Below, in pieces: positions 27,101 to 35,864 of a stretch of 64,000 nucleotides of DNA (its first letter is position 1; every line of letters starts with the position of its first letter). This DNA is from Arthrobacter sp. QXT-31 (lineage in GTDB: Bacteria; Actinomycetota; Actinomycetes; Actinomycetales; Micrococcaceae). The position numbers and the translations under genes were made by a program. Location: assembly GCF_001969265.1 (NCBI RefSeq), contig NZ_CP019304.1:3348001-3412000 (forward strand), written 5' to 3'. Under the pieces are notes generated by a model. The model saw nothing but the letters and a program-made list of their open reading frames with translations, made no database searches and was not told the origin of the DNA.

Positions 27101-28612
27101 ATGACCGAAACCAAAGTGTTCCTCCTGCCCGACCTCGGCGAAGGGCTGACTGAAGCCGAACTTCTGAACTGGCTCGTGGCCGTCGGCGACGAGATCCGCG
27201 TGGACCAGCCCATCGCCGAAGTGGAAACCGCCAAGTCGGTAGTAGAGGTTCCGTCCCCGTACGCCGGCACCGTGGCCGAGTTGCACGGCGAGCCGGGCCA
27301 GACCCTGGACGTCGGCAAGCCCTTGATCTCGGTGGCACCGTCGGTCGAAACCACGGAACCTGTCGAGCCCAAATCCCCGCCGGTTAAACCTGTCGAAACC
27401 AAGGCTGGCGACACCGATGAAACCACAGCCGCCGAAACCTACCGCACGGAAGAACGAGCAGGCTCCGGCAACGTTCTCATCGGCTACGGAACACCTGGCG
27501 GCACTGCAACCGTCCGCAGAAGCCGCGCCCGGCGGTCCACTTCGCTGGTCGAGCCGGTCGATACCCAAACACCGGCAACTAAGGATGACACCGAAACCAA
27601 GCTCACCACCCCCGCTGATGACGCGCTGCTCCTGCGGACCCGCGTCCCCGGCAAGCTCGGCGCCGTGATCTCACCACTCGTCCGACGGATGGCCAAGGAA
27701 CACGGCGTGGACCTTGGGCACGTCCACGGTTCGGGGGAGAGCGGCCTCATCATGCGCCGGGACGTGGAAGCCGCAATTGCCCAGCCGGATGCTGTACCTG
27801 GTCATACCCGGCTGGTTGAGCCTGCCGAAACCCAGGCCCTCGAAACCGCACGGCTCGAAACCAGCAACCACGCCACCGACTCAAGAACCGGCCTCGGAAT
27901 CACGACCCGTACACCGGTGCGAGGAGTCCGCAAGGCCGTGGCCGCCAACATGACCCGCAGCCGCACCGAAATTCCGGAAGCCACAGTCTGGGTGGACGTC
28001 GATGCCACCGCCCTGGTTGAACTTCGGGCGGGACTCAAGAAAACTGACCCGCACAAAACGCCAGGACTTCTTGCCTTCATCGCCCGCTTCGTCACGGCAG
28101 GGCTGAAGAAGTACCCGGAGCTGAACACGCGCTTCGCAAGCACTGAGGATACATCCGGTGGCGAGTCCCAGGAGATCCTGTCCTTCGCCGGGGTCAACCT
28201 CGGATTTGCTGCACAGACCGAGCGCGGTCTGGTAGTTCCGTCCATCCGCAACGCGGATAAGCTGACGGCCCGTGAACTGGACGTCGAGATCAAGCGACTG
28301 ACCGCCGTCGCACGAGATGGGAAGGCGACTCCTGCTGAGCTGGGCAGCGGAACCTTTACACTAAACAACTACGGCGTCTTTGGAGTGGACGGTTCAGCGG
28401 CGATCATCAATTACCCGGAAGTCGCAATTCTGGGCGTTGGCCGGATCATCGACAAGCCGTGGGCGGTCAACGATGAACTCGCCGTTCGCAAGGTCACCGA
28501 ACTGACCCTCACATTCGACCACCGAGTGTGCGATGGCGGGACGGCTGCCGGCTTCCTGCGTTATGTCGCCGACGCTATCGAAAACCCAGGTACTGCGCTC
28601 GCTGACCTTTGA
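27101..28612 (+). CDS. bkdC: 2-oxoacid dehydrogenase E2, dihydrolipoamide acyltransferase
   Basis: Core acyltransferase of the complex, 503 residues. One lipoyl domain (1-80) carries the lipoylated K45 in VETAKSVVEV. A long linker (about 80-185) and a second linker after the E1/E3-binding domain (about 187-225, ISPLVRRMAKEHGVDLGHVHGSG) lead to the catalytic domain (about 265-503) with DHRVCDGGTAAGFL, whose His and Asp are the active-site pair. Both linkers contain VEPVDTQ, VKPVETK and VEPAETQ motifs encoded by the short repeat described separately. No E3 gene is in the window. Confidence 0.92.
   Translation: MTETKVFLLPDLGEGLTEAELLNWLVAVGDEIRVDQPIAEVETAKSVVEVPSPYAGTVAELHGEPGQTLDVGKPLISVAPSVETTEPVEPKSPPVKPVETKAGDTDETTAAETYRTEERAGSGNVLIGYGTPGGTATVRRSRARRSTSLVEPVDTQTPATKDDTETKLTTPADDALLLRTRVPGKLGAVISPLVRRMAKEHGVDLGHVHGSGESGLIMRRDVEAAIAQPDAVPGHTRLVEPAETQALETARLETSNHATDSRTGLGITTRTPVRGVRKAVAANMTRSRTEIPEATVWVDVDATALVELRAGLKKTDPHKTPGLLAFIARFVTAGLKKYPELNTRFASTEDTSGGESQEILSFAGVNLGFAAQTERGLVVPSIRNADKLTARELDVEIKRLTAVARDGKATPAELGSGTFTLNNYGVFGVDGSAAIINYPEVAILGVGRIIDKPWAVNDELAVRKVTELTLTFDHRVCDGGTAAGFLRYVADAIENPGTALADL
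27345..27865 (+). repeat. short repeats embedded in the E2 linkers
   Basis: At least three copies of the unit at 5996-6016 lie in frame inside E2: 27381-27400, 27545-27565 and 27812-27832. Extra partial units (tcgaaacc) occur near 27345, 27840 and 27855. In this reading frame the unit encodes VEPVETQ-like peptides, all within linkers and none within a folded domain. Confidence 0.6.
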
Positions 28613-28911
28613 GGGGGATCTAGACGGCTACGTCCGAATGCATCGAGCATTTGACGACGCCTGCCCGGCTGCTTCCGTCACGGCGGTACGACATCACGTG
28701 GTTGGTGATTGCATCGCACTCGTAGCAGAAGTGTCTGTGTTACTCAGCCCATGAGCAGACCATGCCCAGATGCGGATTTCACTCACGCAAAAATCCCCCA
28801 GGCCCACTTCCTCCGACTGTAGGAGCGACCATTGTTCCTGATAACCCCCAGTTCGATGAGTAGAATCGAGGCCAGACCAACGGTAACGCTCCCGGAAAGT
28901 ACGGAGAAGAA
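28613..28911. other. gap after the E2 gene, no gene recognised
   Basis: A 299-base stretch between the E2 stop and the MBL-fold gene. Short open frames exist on both strands but none resembles a known protein or has a good ribosome site. It presumably holds the end of the bkd transcript and the promoter of the next gene. I saw no convincing hairpin followed by a T run. Confidence 0.4.
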
Positions 28912-29727
28912 ATGTCACGATGGCTCGACGTCGGTGCGGACAACTACGTCCTAATAACCGAAGGATGCAAGCTTAATACCGGTCTGATTGTGGGGGCGGA
29001 ACGGGCGATGGTGATCGACACCGGGTGTGGGCCGCGTCAGGGGAAAGAAATCCTGGACGCCGTCCGGGAGAAGACCCCGCTGCCGCTGGTTGTCGTGAAC
29101 ACGCACGCCCACTACGACCATTTTTTTGGTAACGCCGTTTTTGCCGAAGCCGGCGTGGACGAGTTCTGGGCACATGAGAACTGCGCCGAGGAGATCGGCG
29201 AAAACGGCGATGTCCAGCGTAGCGAGGTCACTGAATACGAACCGGAAATGGCCGCTGGCGACGGCGAGAACGTGGAGTTGGTGGTTCCCAACGCCATCGT
29301 CCGCGACCAACCGGTGCTTGTGGACCTTGGCGGGCAGACCGTCACCCTGTTCTATCTGGGCCGCGGGCATACGGACGGTGACCTTCTGGTGGGCACCACC
29401 ACCACCCTGTTCGCAGGCGACCTTGTTGAACAGGGCGCGCATCCCTCCTTTGAAGACTCCTATCCGGAGGAGTGGGCGGATGCCCTGCGGCACCTCTCTG
29501 CGCTCCGCCACCGCTATGAGTTCCTGGTGCCAGGCCATGGCGAGCCGTGCAGCGACCGGTTCGTCAAGACCATGGCCGACACCATGACGACCGCCGTACG
29601 GCAGGCGCGGCAGTCCATCCGCGATATGCCTGCTGATGCCACCAAAGCAATCCCTGTGCTGCCGTACGGGCCGGAGCAGTCGCGCTGGTTTATCAAGCGG
29701 CTGCAGGAGACCCGCCCGCAGCACTGA
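28912..29727 (+). CDS. MBL-fold metallo-hydrolase
   Basis: A 271-residue metallo-beta-lactamase-fold hydrolase. The metal-binding signature is THAHYDHFFGN (residues 63-73), with GRGHTDGDLLVG, TLFAGDLVEQGAHPSF and the late LVPGHGEP supplying further His and Asp ligands. ATG 28912 follows GGAGAAGAA. The substrate is unknown; the family includes thioesterases and lactonases. The C-terminal helical tail is longer than in minimal members. Confidence 0.88.
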   Translation: MSRWLDVGADNYVLITEGCKLNTGLIVGAERAMVIDTGCGPRQGKEILDAVREKTPLPLVVVNTHAHYDHFFGNAVFAEAGVDEFWAHENCAEEIGENGDVQRSEVTEYEPEMAAGDGENVELVVPNAIVRDQPVLVDLGGQTVTLFYLGRGHTDGDLLVGTTTTLFAGDLVEQGAHPSFEDSYPEEWADALRHLSALRHRYEFLVPGHGEPCSDRFVKTMADTMTTAVRQARQSIRDMPADATKAIPVLPYGPEQSRWFIKRLQETRPQH

Positions 29728-29821
29728 AGCGAGTAGTCATGTCGGCACGGGTAGCCGGCGTTCGGAAAGACAGGTAGTGACTACGCTGGGGGCGTGGGGC
29801 CAAGGTCCCTAGGTTTAGAGT

Positions 29822-30052
29822 ATGAAGACCGGAATCCGCCTAGTCATCCGACACTTCATCGAGCGGCACATCGTCGCCGATGACCCATTCCCTGGGCGGT
29901 CCTGGCTGGACCAACATGATATGCCCCGCTTATCGGAAGCTACGAGGACGGTCGTGGCTGGCCTCCCTGTTGATCCACTGCCCCCGCTTCCTGAGACCCA
30001 TGCACGGCATGGCCGACTCCGGCGGAGGAGCAGCAACCTACAGACCCGCTGA
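29822..30052 (+). CDS. small hypothetical protein, doubtful
   Basis: A 76-codon open frame from ATG 29822. The first 45 codons (starting MKTGIRLVIRHFIERHIVADD and containing SWLDQHDMPRLSE) read like a soluble helical protein; the remainder is Arg/Pro-rich and may be non-coding. There is no clear ribosome site and I recognise no family. It is listed because it is the best candidate in this gap. Confidence 0.3.
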   Translation: MKTGIRLVIRHFIERHIVADDPFPGRSWLDQHDMPRLSEATRTVVAGLPVDPLPPLPETHARHGRLRRRSSNLQTR

Positions 30053-30153
30053 GGACCCTTAGTGAGCCCTCCGTGCAATGGAAATTGGCATCTTGAGCAA
30101 TTCTTGAGGAACGCCTGAGCTTTCCTTGAGAATGTGTGCCTAGCATCGCTCGG

Positions 30154-30297
30154 GTGAGTACTTATGGGGGAGCCCGCTACGGGCGCGTGAGCCGGCGCGA
30201 AAAGCGCGGCCGATATCTCCGCATCTTATCGTACGTGGGGCTAGTCGCATTGGCCCTAGTGACAGCAGTGGTGGTGGTGCTGGCCGTGAAGCGTTAA
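30154..30297 (+). CDS. small single-pass membrane peptide, 47 residues
   Basis: GTG 30154 opens a 47-codon frame. A basic N-terminal half (GRVSRREKRGRYLRI) is followed by one strongly hydrophobic helix (VGLVALALVTAVVVVLAV) and a KR end, the pattern of a positive-inside N-in membrane peptide. The start lacks a strong ribosome site. No family is recognised. It is the first of three similar tiny ORFs in front of the MinD-like ATPase. Confidence 0.45.
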   Translation: MSTYGGARYGRVSRREKRGRYLRILSYVGLVALALVTAVVVVLAVKR

Positions 30298-30497
30298 CAG
30301 CGGGCGTGGCGAATGACAATTGAATGTTTTGACTGCATTAGTTACCGGGCGTGTCCGATTGGACAGCGCCCTAAAATGCTAAGTAGGCTGGCCAATAATC
30401 CCGATTTTGGGGGATTCCACTTCCAGCCACTTCGTCGTGTCTGAGCAATGCTGCTTTGGAGACGTCAAAAGTGCTGCCGCATCCGGAGGTCTCAACC

Positions 30498-30662
30498 GTG
30501 GCTTTCACCGACTTTGTCCTTGCGCTAACCAGCCTTCTTGGGAGCCTGCTCCTTCCGTTCGCCGGGCTGTACTGGATGCTGCGCCTTAAGCGCCGCGCCG
30601 TTGATGTTACGACCCCACCCACCTCTTCAGTGTGCGCGGTAGTCCCAGGGGCGGTGAAGTAG
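30498..30662 (+). CDS. small membrane peptide, 54 residues
   Basis: GTG 30498 is preceded by a consensus GGAGGT at 30485-30490, seven bases away. The 54-residue product has one hydrophobic segment (FVLALTSLLGSLLLPFAGLYWML) followed by a basic cluster (RLKRRAV) and a Thr/Pro tail. No family is recognised. Its stop lies two bases before the next tiny ORF. Confidence 0.5.
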   Translation: MAFTDFVLALTSLLGSLLLPFAGLYWMLRLKRRAVDVTTPPTSSVCAVVPGAVK

Positions 30663-30664
30663 GC

Positions 30665-30784
30665 GTGCCGTACATCGACATCAATCCGCACCGCAGCCGG
30701 CCCAAATGGTGGAGCTACGTGGCCTTAGGCATTCTCCTGGTGCTCACTGTGCCCGTAGTCGCCGCTGCCCTGATCCACGGCTGA
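30665..30784 (+). CDS. small membrane peptide, 39 residues
   Basis: GTG 30665 opens a 39-codon frame two bases after the previous ORF. The N-terminus is polar and basic (PHRSRPKWW), then comes one helix (YVALGILLVLTVPVVAAALI). GGGGCGGTGAAG within the end of the previous ORF could serve as ribosome site. Tight packing with the 54-residue ORF suggests a dicistronic unit. Confidence 0.45.
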   Translation: MPYIDINPHRSRPKWWSYVALGILLVLTVPVVAAALIHG

Positions 30785-30946
30785 ATCGGTTCGCTCTGCT
30801 TGGCCAACGTCCTTTCTGGGCGGCTGGTAGGAGCTGTTAGCAAGGCTGCTGACTAATACAAGCTCCGCCAGCACCTAGAATGTCTTTTTGAATCAGACCG
30901 ATTGACGATCACAGCGGGACGCCGCTGTGGGTCCGGGGGACCTTAC

Positions 30947-32188
30947 ATGCCTGAACCAGCGGATAACCGATTAGCCGACGCCGCCACCGAGGGGGAGCAG
31001 CCTGAGCTCCGCCGCCGCTACCGCCGCCGCAGCGCCGACGGCACCGACGCTTGGACAGGAACTATCCCCGCCGTGACACCCGAGCCCACCGCCCCGACGC
31101 CCCCCATCCGCAGCTCCTCATGGGCAGAAGCGGCAGCCGCGGCCGATGCACTCTCCGACACCTCCCCGGCGCCTGTAAACCCGCCGGCGCCGACCCGCCG
31201 GCCGGCTGCAGCACCGCCGGTCGAGGAGCCGGAAAGCCTGTCCGAATCTGACGTGCGGGGAGCAGATGCTACGGCGCTTCCGGCGTCGTTTGTCCGGGAG
31301 CAGAAGCCCCGCCCCAAGAAGGGCCTTAGGGGATTTTTGTACCGGGCGACTGGCGGCGCCTGGAATTTGGGTCTCAGCGCTCAGGAGCGGGAGGAAGACG
31401 AGTTGGCCCGCCGGATCTCGCGCCAACTGCAAGGCAGCTTCAACACCGCCGTGCTCAGCCTGAAGGGCGGCATCGGCAAAACCTCCACCACCGTGGGTGT
31501 CGGCCTCACCCTCGCCGAGTTCCGTGGCGACCCGCCCTGCGCGATCGATGCCAATCCGGACTCCGGAGACTTGGTCGAGCGGGCGCTGGGCGAGGGTATT
31601 TACCAGAAGACCACCCCGCGGACCATCACGGACCTGCTTCGAAACATCGAGTCGGTCGATTCACTGACCGAGCTGTCCCGGTACATGCACCACGCGGGCC
31701 GGCTGCATCTCATCGCCGGCGAACAGGACCCCGAGGTGTCGGACTCGCTTACCGCCGAAGAATATCTCCGGATCCGCCGGCTCATCTCCAGCTACTATTC
31801 GGTGGCGTTGACGGACTGTGGCACCGGAGTAACGCATAACGCGATGAAGGGGATCCTGCAGTCCGCTGACAATCTAATCATCGCGGCCGGTTATGCGGTC
31901 AGCGGCGCCAAGCGCGCCCGCAGCACTCTCCAGTGGCTGGCTAGTCATGGCTATGAGGACTTGGCCCGCAATGCGATTGTGGTGATAACGGACAAGGACG
32001 AGGTGTCCAACCGTGTGGACAAGGACGCGATCGAGGAGCATCTGGCAGGACTGTGCCGTCAGCTAATCGCCGTTCCGCACGACCGGGGAGTGGCTGACGG
32101 TGATCTGGTGACCCTCGATCACCTGAGGCCGGAGACCCGACGGGCTTACAAGGAGATAGCTGCTGCGATCGTGGACGGGTACCGATAA
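30947..32188 (+). CDS. MinD/ParA-like P-loop ATPase with Pro-rich N-terminus
   Basis: A 413-residue protein. Residues 1-120 are disordered, Arg- then Pro/Ala-rich. Residues 165-413 form a deviant Walker ATPase: KGGIGKTST (173-181) as Walker A, AIDANPDSGDL as the A' region and VALTDCGTG as the Walker B-like strand. The layout recalls the ESX-associated EspI proteins and actinobacterial MinD-like ATPases, but no ESX gene or ParB is present. ATG 30947 is preferred, nine bases after GGGGGA; the frame also opens at TTG 30902. It follows the three membrane peptide ORFs by about 160 bases. Its partner is unknown. Confidence 0.8.
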   Translation: MPEPADNRLADAATEGEQPELRRRYRRRSADGTDAWTGTIPAVTPEPTAPTPPIRSSSWAEAAAAADALSDTSPAPVNPPAPTRRPAAAPPVEEPESLSESDVRGADATALPASFVREQKPRPKKGLRGFLYRATGGAWNLGLSAQEREEDELARRISRQLQGSFNTAVLSLKGGIGKTSTTVGVGLTLAEFRGDPPCAIDANPDSGDLVERALGEGIYQKTTPRTITDLLRNIESVDSLTELSRYMHHAGRLHLIAGEQDPEVSDSLTAEEYLRIRRLISSYYSVALTDCGTGVTHNAMKGILQSADNLIIAAGYAVSGAKRARSTLQWLASHGYEDLARNAIVVITDKDEVSNRVDKDAIEEHLAGLCRQLIAVPHDRGVADGDLVTLDHLRPETRRAYKEIAAAIVDGYR

Positions 32189-32288
32189 GACTGCCAGGGC
32201 CTACTTCAGCTGATGTCGTATCACACTAGCTGGATCTTGCTGCTAGAGGTGAGGGAGGACGACGAGCAAAACCGAACATACTTGACCG

Positions 32289-34262
32289 TCAGACGGTGAG
32301 CCACTGTGTGCCGTCTGTGATAAAGGTCACCGTTGCCCATTGAGGTAGCGTCTTGGAGGCCGCACCATCAATTAGGCCGCCGCCCAAGGACCGTACGGTA
32401 CAGCTGGATACGTTCACATTCTTGATAGTTACTGGGTAACCGACTGATGCCAACGTAGGGTCGGGCAACGTTTGAATGAGCGTGCCACCATCGGAGATGA
32501 CGTATCTATCGGCAGCGGTGATGGTCTGACTTGTTGTCTTTGTGGATATAGGCGACACCGTGGTGTCAGTGACCAGCCCCAGGTTGGCCAGCTTTGCCGT
32601 TAGGGATGCCTGAGCTGCTGCCGATCCACGTGGGCCAGCCACGGCCTGTTGAGCGACAGGCGCTAGCCCATAGAACCCGATTTTCTGTGCGGGGCTTGTG
32701 CTGAACTGTGTGCCGGTAGTGGAGCCTGTCACGAGGTTCACGCCGTCGGATAGTGACATCGTGTTCTTGAGCACGATGGTCCCCGACGAGCGGCTGATAA
32801 AGATCGGCTCGGAGAGTAGTGCTCCGTTGTCGTCATAGCGTCGGATTGCCAGACCGGTACCGGTGTTGGAGCCAGTCTCTGCACCTCCGTCAGAAACGAT
32901 CTTCCAACGGTCAAGGGTGTTTGTCTTGATGGACAGGCCCAAATTGCCCAATGGGGTAGGTGAGTCTGCCTCGAAGCCCTCAGTGGAGAGCACACGGTCG
33001 CGCACGGTCATGCCGATGCTGCGGTTGTAGAGTGACCGAAGAGTTACGACGTTGTGGCTGGAGCAGCCAAAATGCTGAATCAGACCATAGTTGCCATCAG
33101 CCGCTTCGATGTCGGATTTGAGCCTCTTGGCTCCAGACCCGCCAAAGAAGTAATGCCCCACGAGTGTGCCAATCGGGTAAGCCGCTTCGAACTTAACGCC
33201 GACAACAGTATTGTCCACGACCTGCGGAACGTTAGGATTCAGGTAAGTGCCGCACTGGACCAAGGTGGTTTGGTAGCCGTAGAGTCGGAAGCCGTACTCA
33301 ATCGGGGCGTCCGCGTGACACTTGGAGTAATGGCTGCTGTTGGAGAAGTCTTCGAAGCCAATTTTCGTGGCGCCCTTTGATGGCTCGGCCCAGACGTGCA
33401 CGTCCTCCAGCATGGCGTTGTTGCCGACAGGCAGGGTCACTCCATACTCGTAGTTCATGACGAGAACCTGCGCGAACGAGTGGTCCCCGGAATTTTCCGA
33501 GAGGATACCCCGTGAACCGGTGATGACACTGCCGTTGTTGATGATGCGGATGTTCGAGAGGATCGCTTCGGCGGCTCGGCCGATTGCTCTGCTGTCTCCG
33601 AGTTTAATGCCGGCAGCGTTACCGCCGTGAACGGTGAGGTTGTTCAGCTTGAAGTACAGGAAGTTCCGGACGTGTATGCCGATGGCCGCGTTGGTGTTCG
33701 CATCAATCGTGCCGCCGCCGACGATGGCCCCGTTGTCATAACGCTTGCTCAGCTGGGTCCGCACCACGGCGGCCATTCCAGGGGCCCCGGCCGTGATAAT
33801 GGCCCCTTTGGAGAGGTGGACGTTATGGAAGTTCTCCAATGGTGAGGTCACCTTGTAGACGCCATCCGGAAAGTAGACCTGGGCACCGAATGACGCCGCA
33901 GAATCAATGACCGCCTGAACGCCCGACGTGGCGTCCGTGGTGCCATTTCCCAGCCGCTTCGGCACGCTTGATACCATCGCGAAAGTGGCGGAAAAGTCAG
34001 GAAGCTGCGAAAGCGGGACCTTCGCATTAAGATCTAAGACTGCTACGCCCGACGCGGCGCCCTTTTCCGCTAGGGGAATGTATGCTGCCGATGGCGTTGT
34101 ACCATTTGGGGCTGCCAGCGCACAGGATGCTCCGATATCTGACACCGCGGAAGCTCCAGTAATTGCCGCCATAAGGGTTCCTATTCTGAGGAGCCCGCGG
34201 CGCCTAACTCCGCTCTCGCGTCGGAGTGCTGGACGAGCCGTCTTGCCAATTTCACTTCCCAT
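32289..34262 (-). CDS. exported right-handed beta-helix protein with phage-tail-like C-terminus
   Basis: A 657-residue protein with a Tat-type leader (RRRGLLRIGTL then a hydrophobic stretch ending SCALA). The segment near 60-140 (VAVLDLNAKVPLSQLPDFS, then FPDGVYKVTSPLENF) matches the start of pectate-lyase-3/tail-spike beta-helices. The region 150-430 has beta-helix-like rungs (NFLYFKLNNLTVHGGNA, AILSNIRIINNGS). Near residue 525 the QKIGFYGLAPVAQQ and ASLTAKLANLGLVTD phrases resemble modules in phage tail and fibre proteins. Enzymatic residues were not identified. Possible roles are polysaccharide binding or cleavage at the cell surface. It stands alone, convergent with the MinD-like gene. 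Confidence 0.72.
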   Translation of the reverse strand: MGSEIGKTARPALRRESGVRRRGLLRIGTLMAAITGASAVSDIGASCALAAPNGTTPSAAYIPLAEKGAASGVAVLDLNAKVPLSQLPDFSATFAMVSSVPKRLGNGTTDATSGVQAVIDSAASFGAQVYFPDGVYKVTSPLENFHNVHLSKGAIITAGAPGMAAVVRTQLSKRYDNGAIVGGGTIDANTNAAIGIHVRNFLYFKLNNLTVHGGNAAGIKLGDSRAIGRAAEAILSNIRIINNGSVITGSRGILSENSGDHSFAQVLVMNYEYGVTLPVGNNAMLEDVHVWAEPSKGATKIGFEDFSNSSHYSKCHADAPIEYGFRLYGYQTTLVQCGTYLNPNVPQVVDNTVVGVKFEAAYPIGTLVGHYFFGGSGAKRLKSDIEAADGNYGLIQHFGCSSHNVVTLRSLYNRSIGMTVRDRVLSTEGFEADSPTPLGNLGLSIKTNTLDRWKIVSDGGAETGSNTGTGLAIRRYDDNGALLSEPIFISRSSGTIVLKNTMSLSDGVNLVTGSTTGTQFSTSPAQKIGFYGLAPVAQQAVAGPRGSAAAQASLTAKLANLGLVTDTTVSPISTKTTSQTITAADRYVISDGGTLIQTLPDPTLASVGYPVTIKNVNVSSCTVRSLGGGLIDGAASKTLPQWATVTFITDGTQWLTV

Positions 34263-34678
34263 GGCTCGAAGGTACGTCCTTGAGATTTGGCCGGGCCACC
34301 GTGGAGGATACGTAATTTATCCGCAGCCAGTACCCGCGTGCATCAAGGACATACTCAGTTAGCGGAGAGCCTTGCGAAGATGCAGTCCCTGTATTCAGGA
34401 AAAACGCGTCCTGGATCCACAGTGCAAACTGTCCAACATGGGAAGGCCCTCATAGCACGAGCCCGTGCAGATAATTGCCAGGTAGCGCTGCTCCCAGGCG
34501 CCGACGAACTCCGCAAAGCGCGACTGCCTCGGCAACTGTAAACCTTCGAGGTCCTCGATGATCTCTGTCAACGGTGGTCGAAAGCTTTAGGCGCAAGCCG
34601 TTACCATTTTGTGATAATCCTCTTTTTCGTGGGTAGACTGGAGCGTTCACCGCTGTCTCACTGAGGGAGAAAAGAGCA
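34263..34678. other. divergent intergenic region
   Basis: A 416-base stretch between the leftward beta-helix gene and the rightward acyltransferase. It must hold both promoters. I see no convincing gene, repeat or hairpin. The AT-rich part near 34600-34640 (gataat, tagact) is the likeliest place for the acyltransferase promoter. Confidence 0.4.
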
Positions 34679-35812
34679 ATTTCACGCGCCAGGCTGGACA
34701 CACTGACAGGACTGCGGTTCATCGCCGCCATGCTCGTGGTCCTGTACCACGCGGCAGTGACGGTGGTGCCGGAGATGTACCCGCTGGTGTCCATGGGGCA
34801 GACGGGCGTGACGTTCTTTTTCCTGCTATCCGGCTTCGTGCTGGCCTGGTCCATGAAGCCAAGCACCTCCAAGCGCCAGTTCTATTGGCGGCGCGTCGCA
34901 CGAATCTGGCCTCTGCACGCGCTCACGGCGGCAGCCGCCGTCGTCCTTGCCTTCGCCGCCCAAGGTGACCAGTCCCTGCCCAAGCTCATTGCCTCGCTGC
35001 TGCTGGTGCAGGCCTGGCTCGGCGAGCAGCACTGGGTCTACGCCTACAACGGGGTGTCCTGGTCGCTCTCCTGCGAGGCCTTCTTCTATGCGGTGTTCCC
35101 ATTCCTGGCAGTACGGCTCTCACGTCTCGAACCGGGGCAGCTCCTCCGGATCGGCGCCGCGGTCTTCGCTGCCGCTGCCTCCCTCATATTCGTCCTGCTC
35201 GCCGTTGCCCCCGGCTTCGACTGGGGTGCTCTGTTCTACACGTTCCCGGCGTTCCGGATCGCGGAGTTCACCGTGGGCGTCTGTCTCGCCGTCGCCATGC
35301 GGAAAGGCTGGAGGCCCCGCTTTGGCCTGCGCGCCGGCGCGGCTGCGGCCATCGGCTCGTTCCTCCTGCTCGAGGTGGTTGACGGCATCGCGCTCTGGCA
35401 TACAGCAGGTCCGCTCTCAGGCGCGCTCTGCATTCCCGGCTTCGCCCTCCTGATCGCCGCTTATGCGGAACGAGACCGCACCGGCAGCGGCCCCACCTTC
35501 GCCAGCGCCCCCGCTATGGTGAAACTGGGCGAATGGTCTTTCGCCCTGTACCTGGTCCACGAGCTCGTGCTGCGGGGTGCCCTGGAACTGGGGCCGGAGA
35601 CCCTTACCGAGCGGGCCTTGTTCGCCCTCGTAGGAATTGCCATCTCCATCCCGCTCGCCGGCGCCCTGTACACGTTCTTTGAGCGCCCCGTTGAGGCCCG
35701 GCTCAGGAACTGGCGCTCCCTCGGCGGCCCGGGGCCGATACGCCCAGCCCGAGAAGGGCCTGCTGGGGTGTTAGAGCAAGCAGACCGTCTATACACATTG
35801 GCGGACAAGTAA
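34679..35812 (+). CDS. OafA-like membrane acyltransferase (acyltransferase family 3)
   Basis: A polytopic acyltransferase that would O-acylate a surface sugar. Family marks are RLDTLTGLRFIAAMLVVLYH with the conserved His, FFFLLSGFVLAW, RRVARIWPLHALT and YNGVSWSLSCEAFFYAVFPF, with about ten helices. The first ATG (34730) would cut off the conserved RLDTLTGLRFIAA segment. No ATG, GTG or TTG lies between it and the in-frame stop at 34634. The only sensible start is ATT 34679, nine bases after GAGGGAG, giving 377 residues. Either a rare ATT start is used or a base error hides an ATG. Confidence 0.85.
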   Translation: MSRARLDTLTGLRFIAAMLVVLYHAAVTVVPEMYPLVSMGQTGVTFFFLLSGFVLAWSMKPSTSKRQFYWRRVARIWPLHALTAAAAVVLAFAAQGDQSLPKLIASLLLVQAWLGEQHWVYAYNGVSWSLSCEAFFYAVFPFLAVRLSRLEPGQLLRIGAAVFAAAASLIFVLLAVAPGFDWGALFYTFPAFRIAEFTVGVCLAVAMRKGWRPRFGLRAGAAAAIGSFLLLEVVDGIALWHTAGPLSGALCIPGFALLIAAYAERDRTGSGPTFASAPAMVKLGEWSFALYLVHELVLRGALELGPETLTERALFALVGIAISIPLAGALYTFFERPVEARLRNWRSLGGPGPIRPAREGPAGVLEQADRLYTLADK

Positions 35813-35864
35813 GACCGGCACGGGAACATCGCCGGATCTATCTGCCCCTAAGATGGGGAGACTT

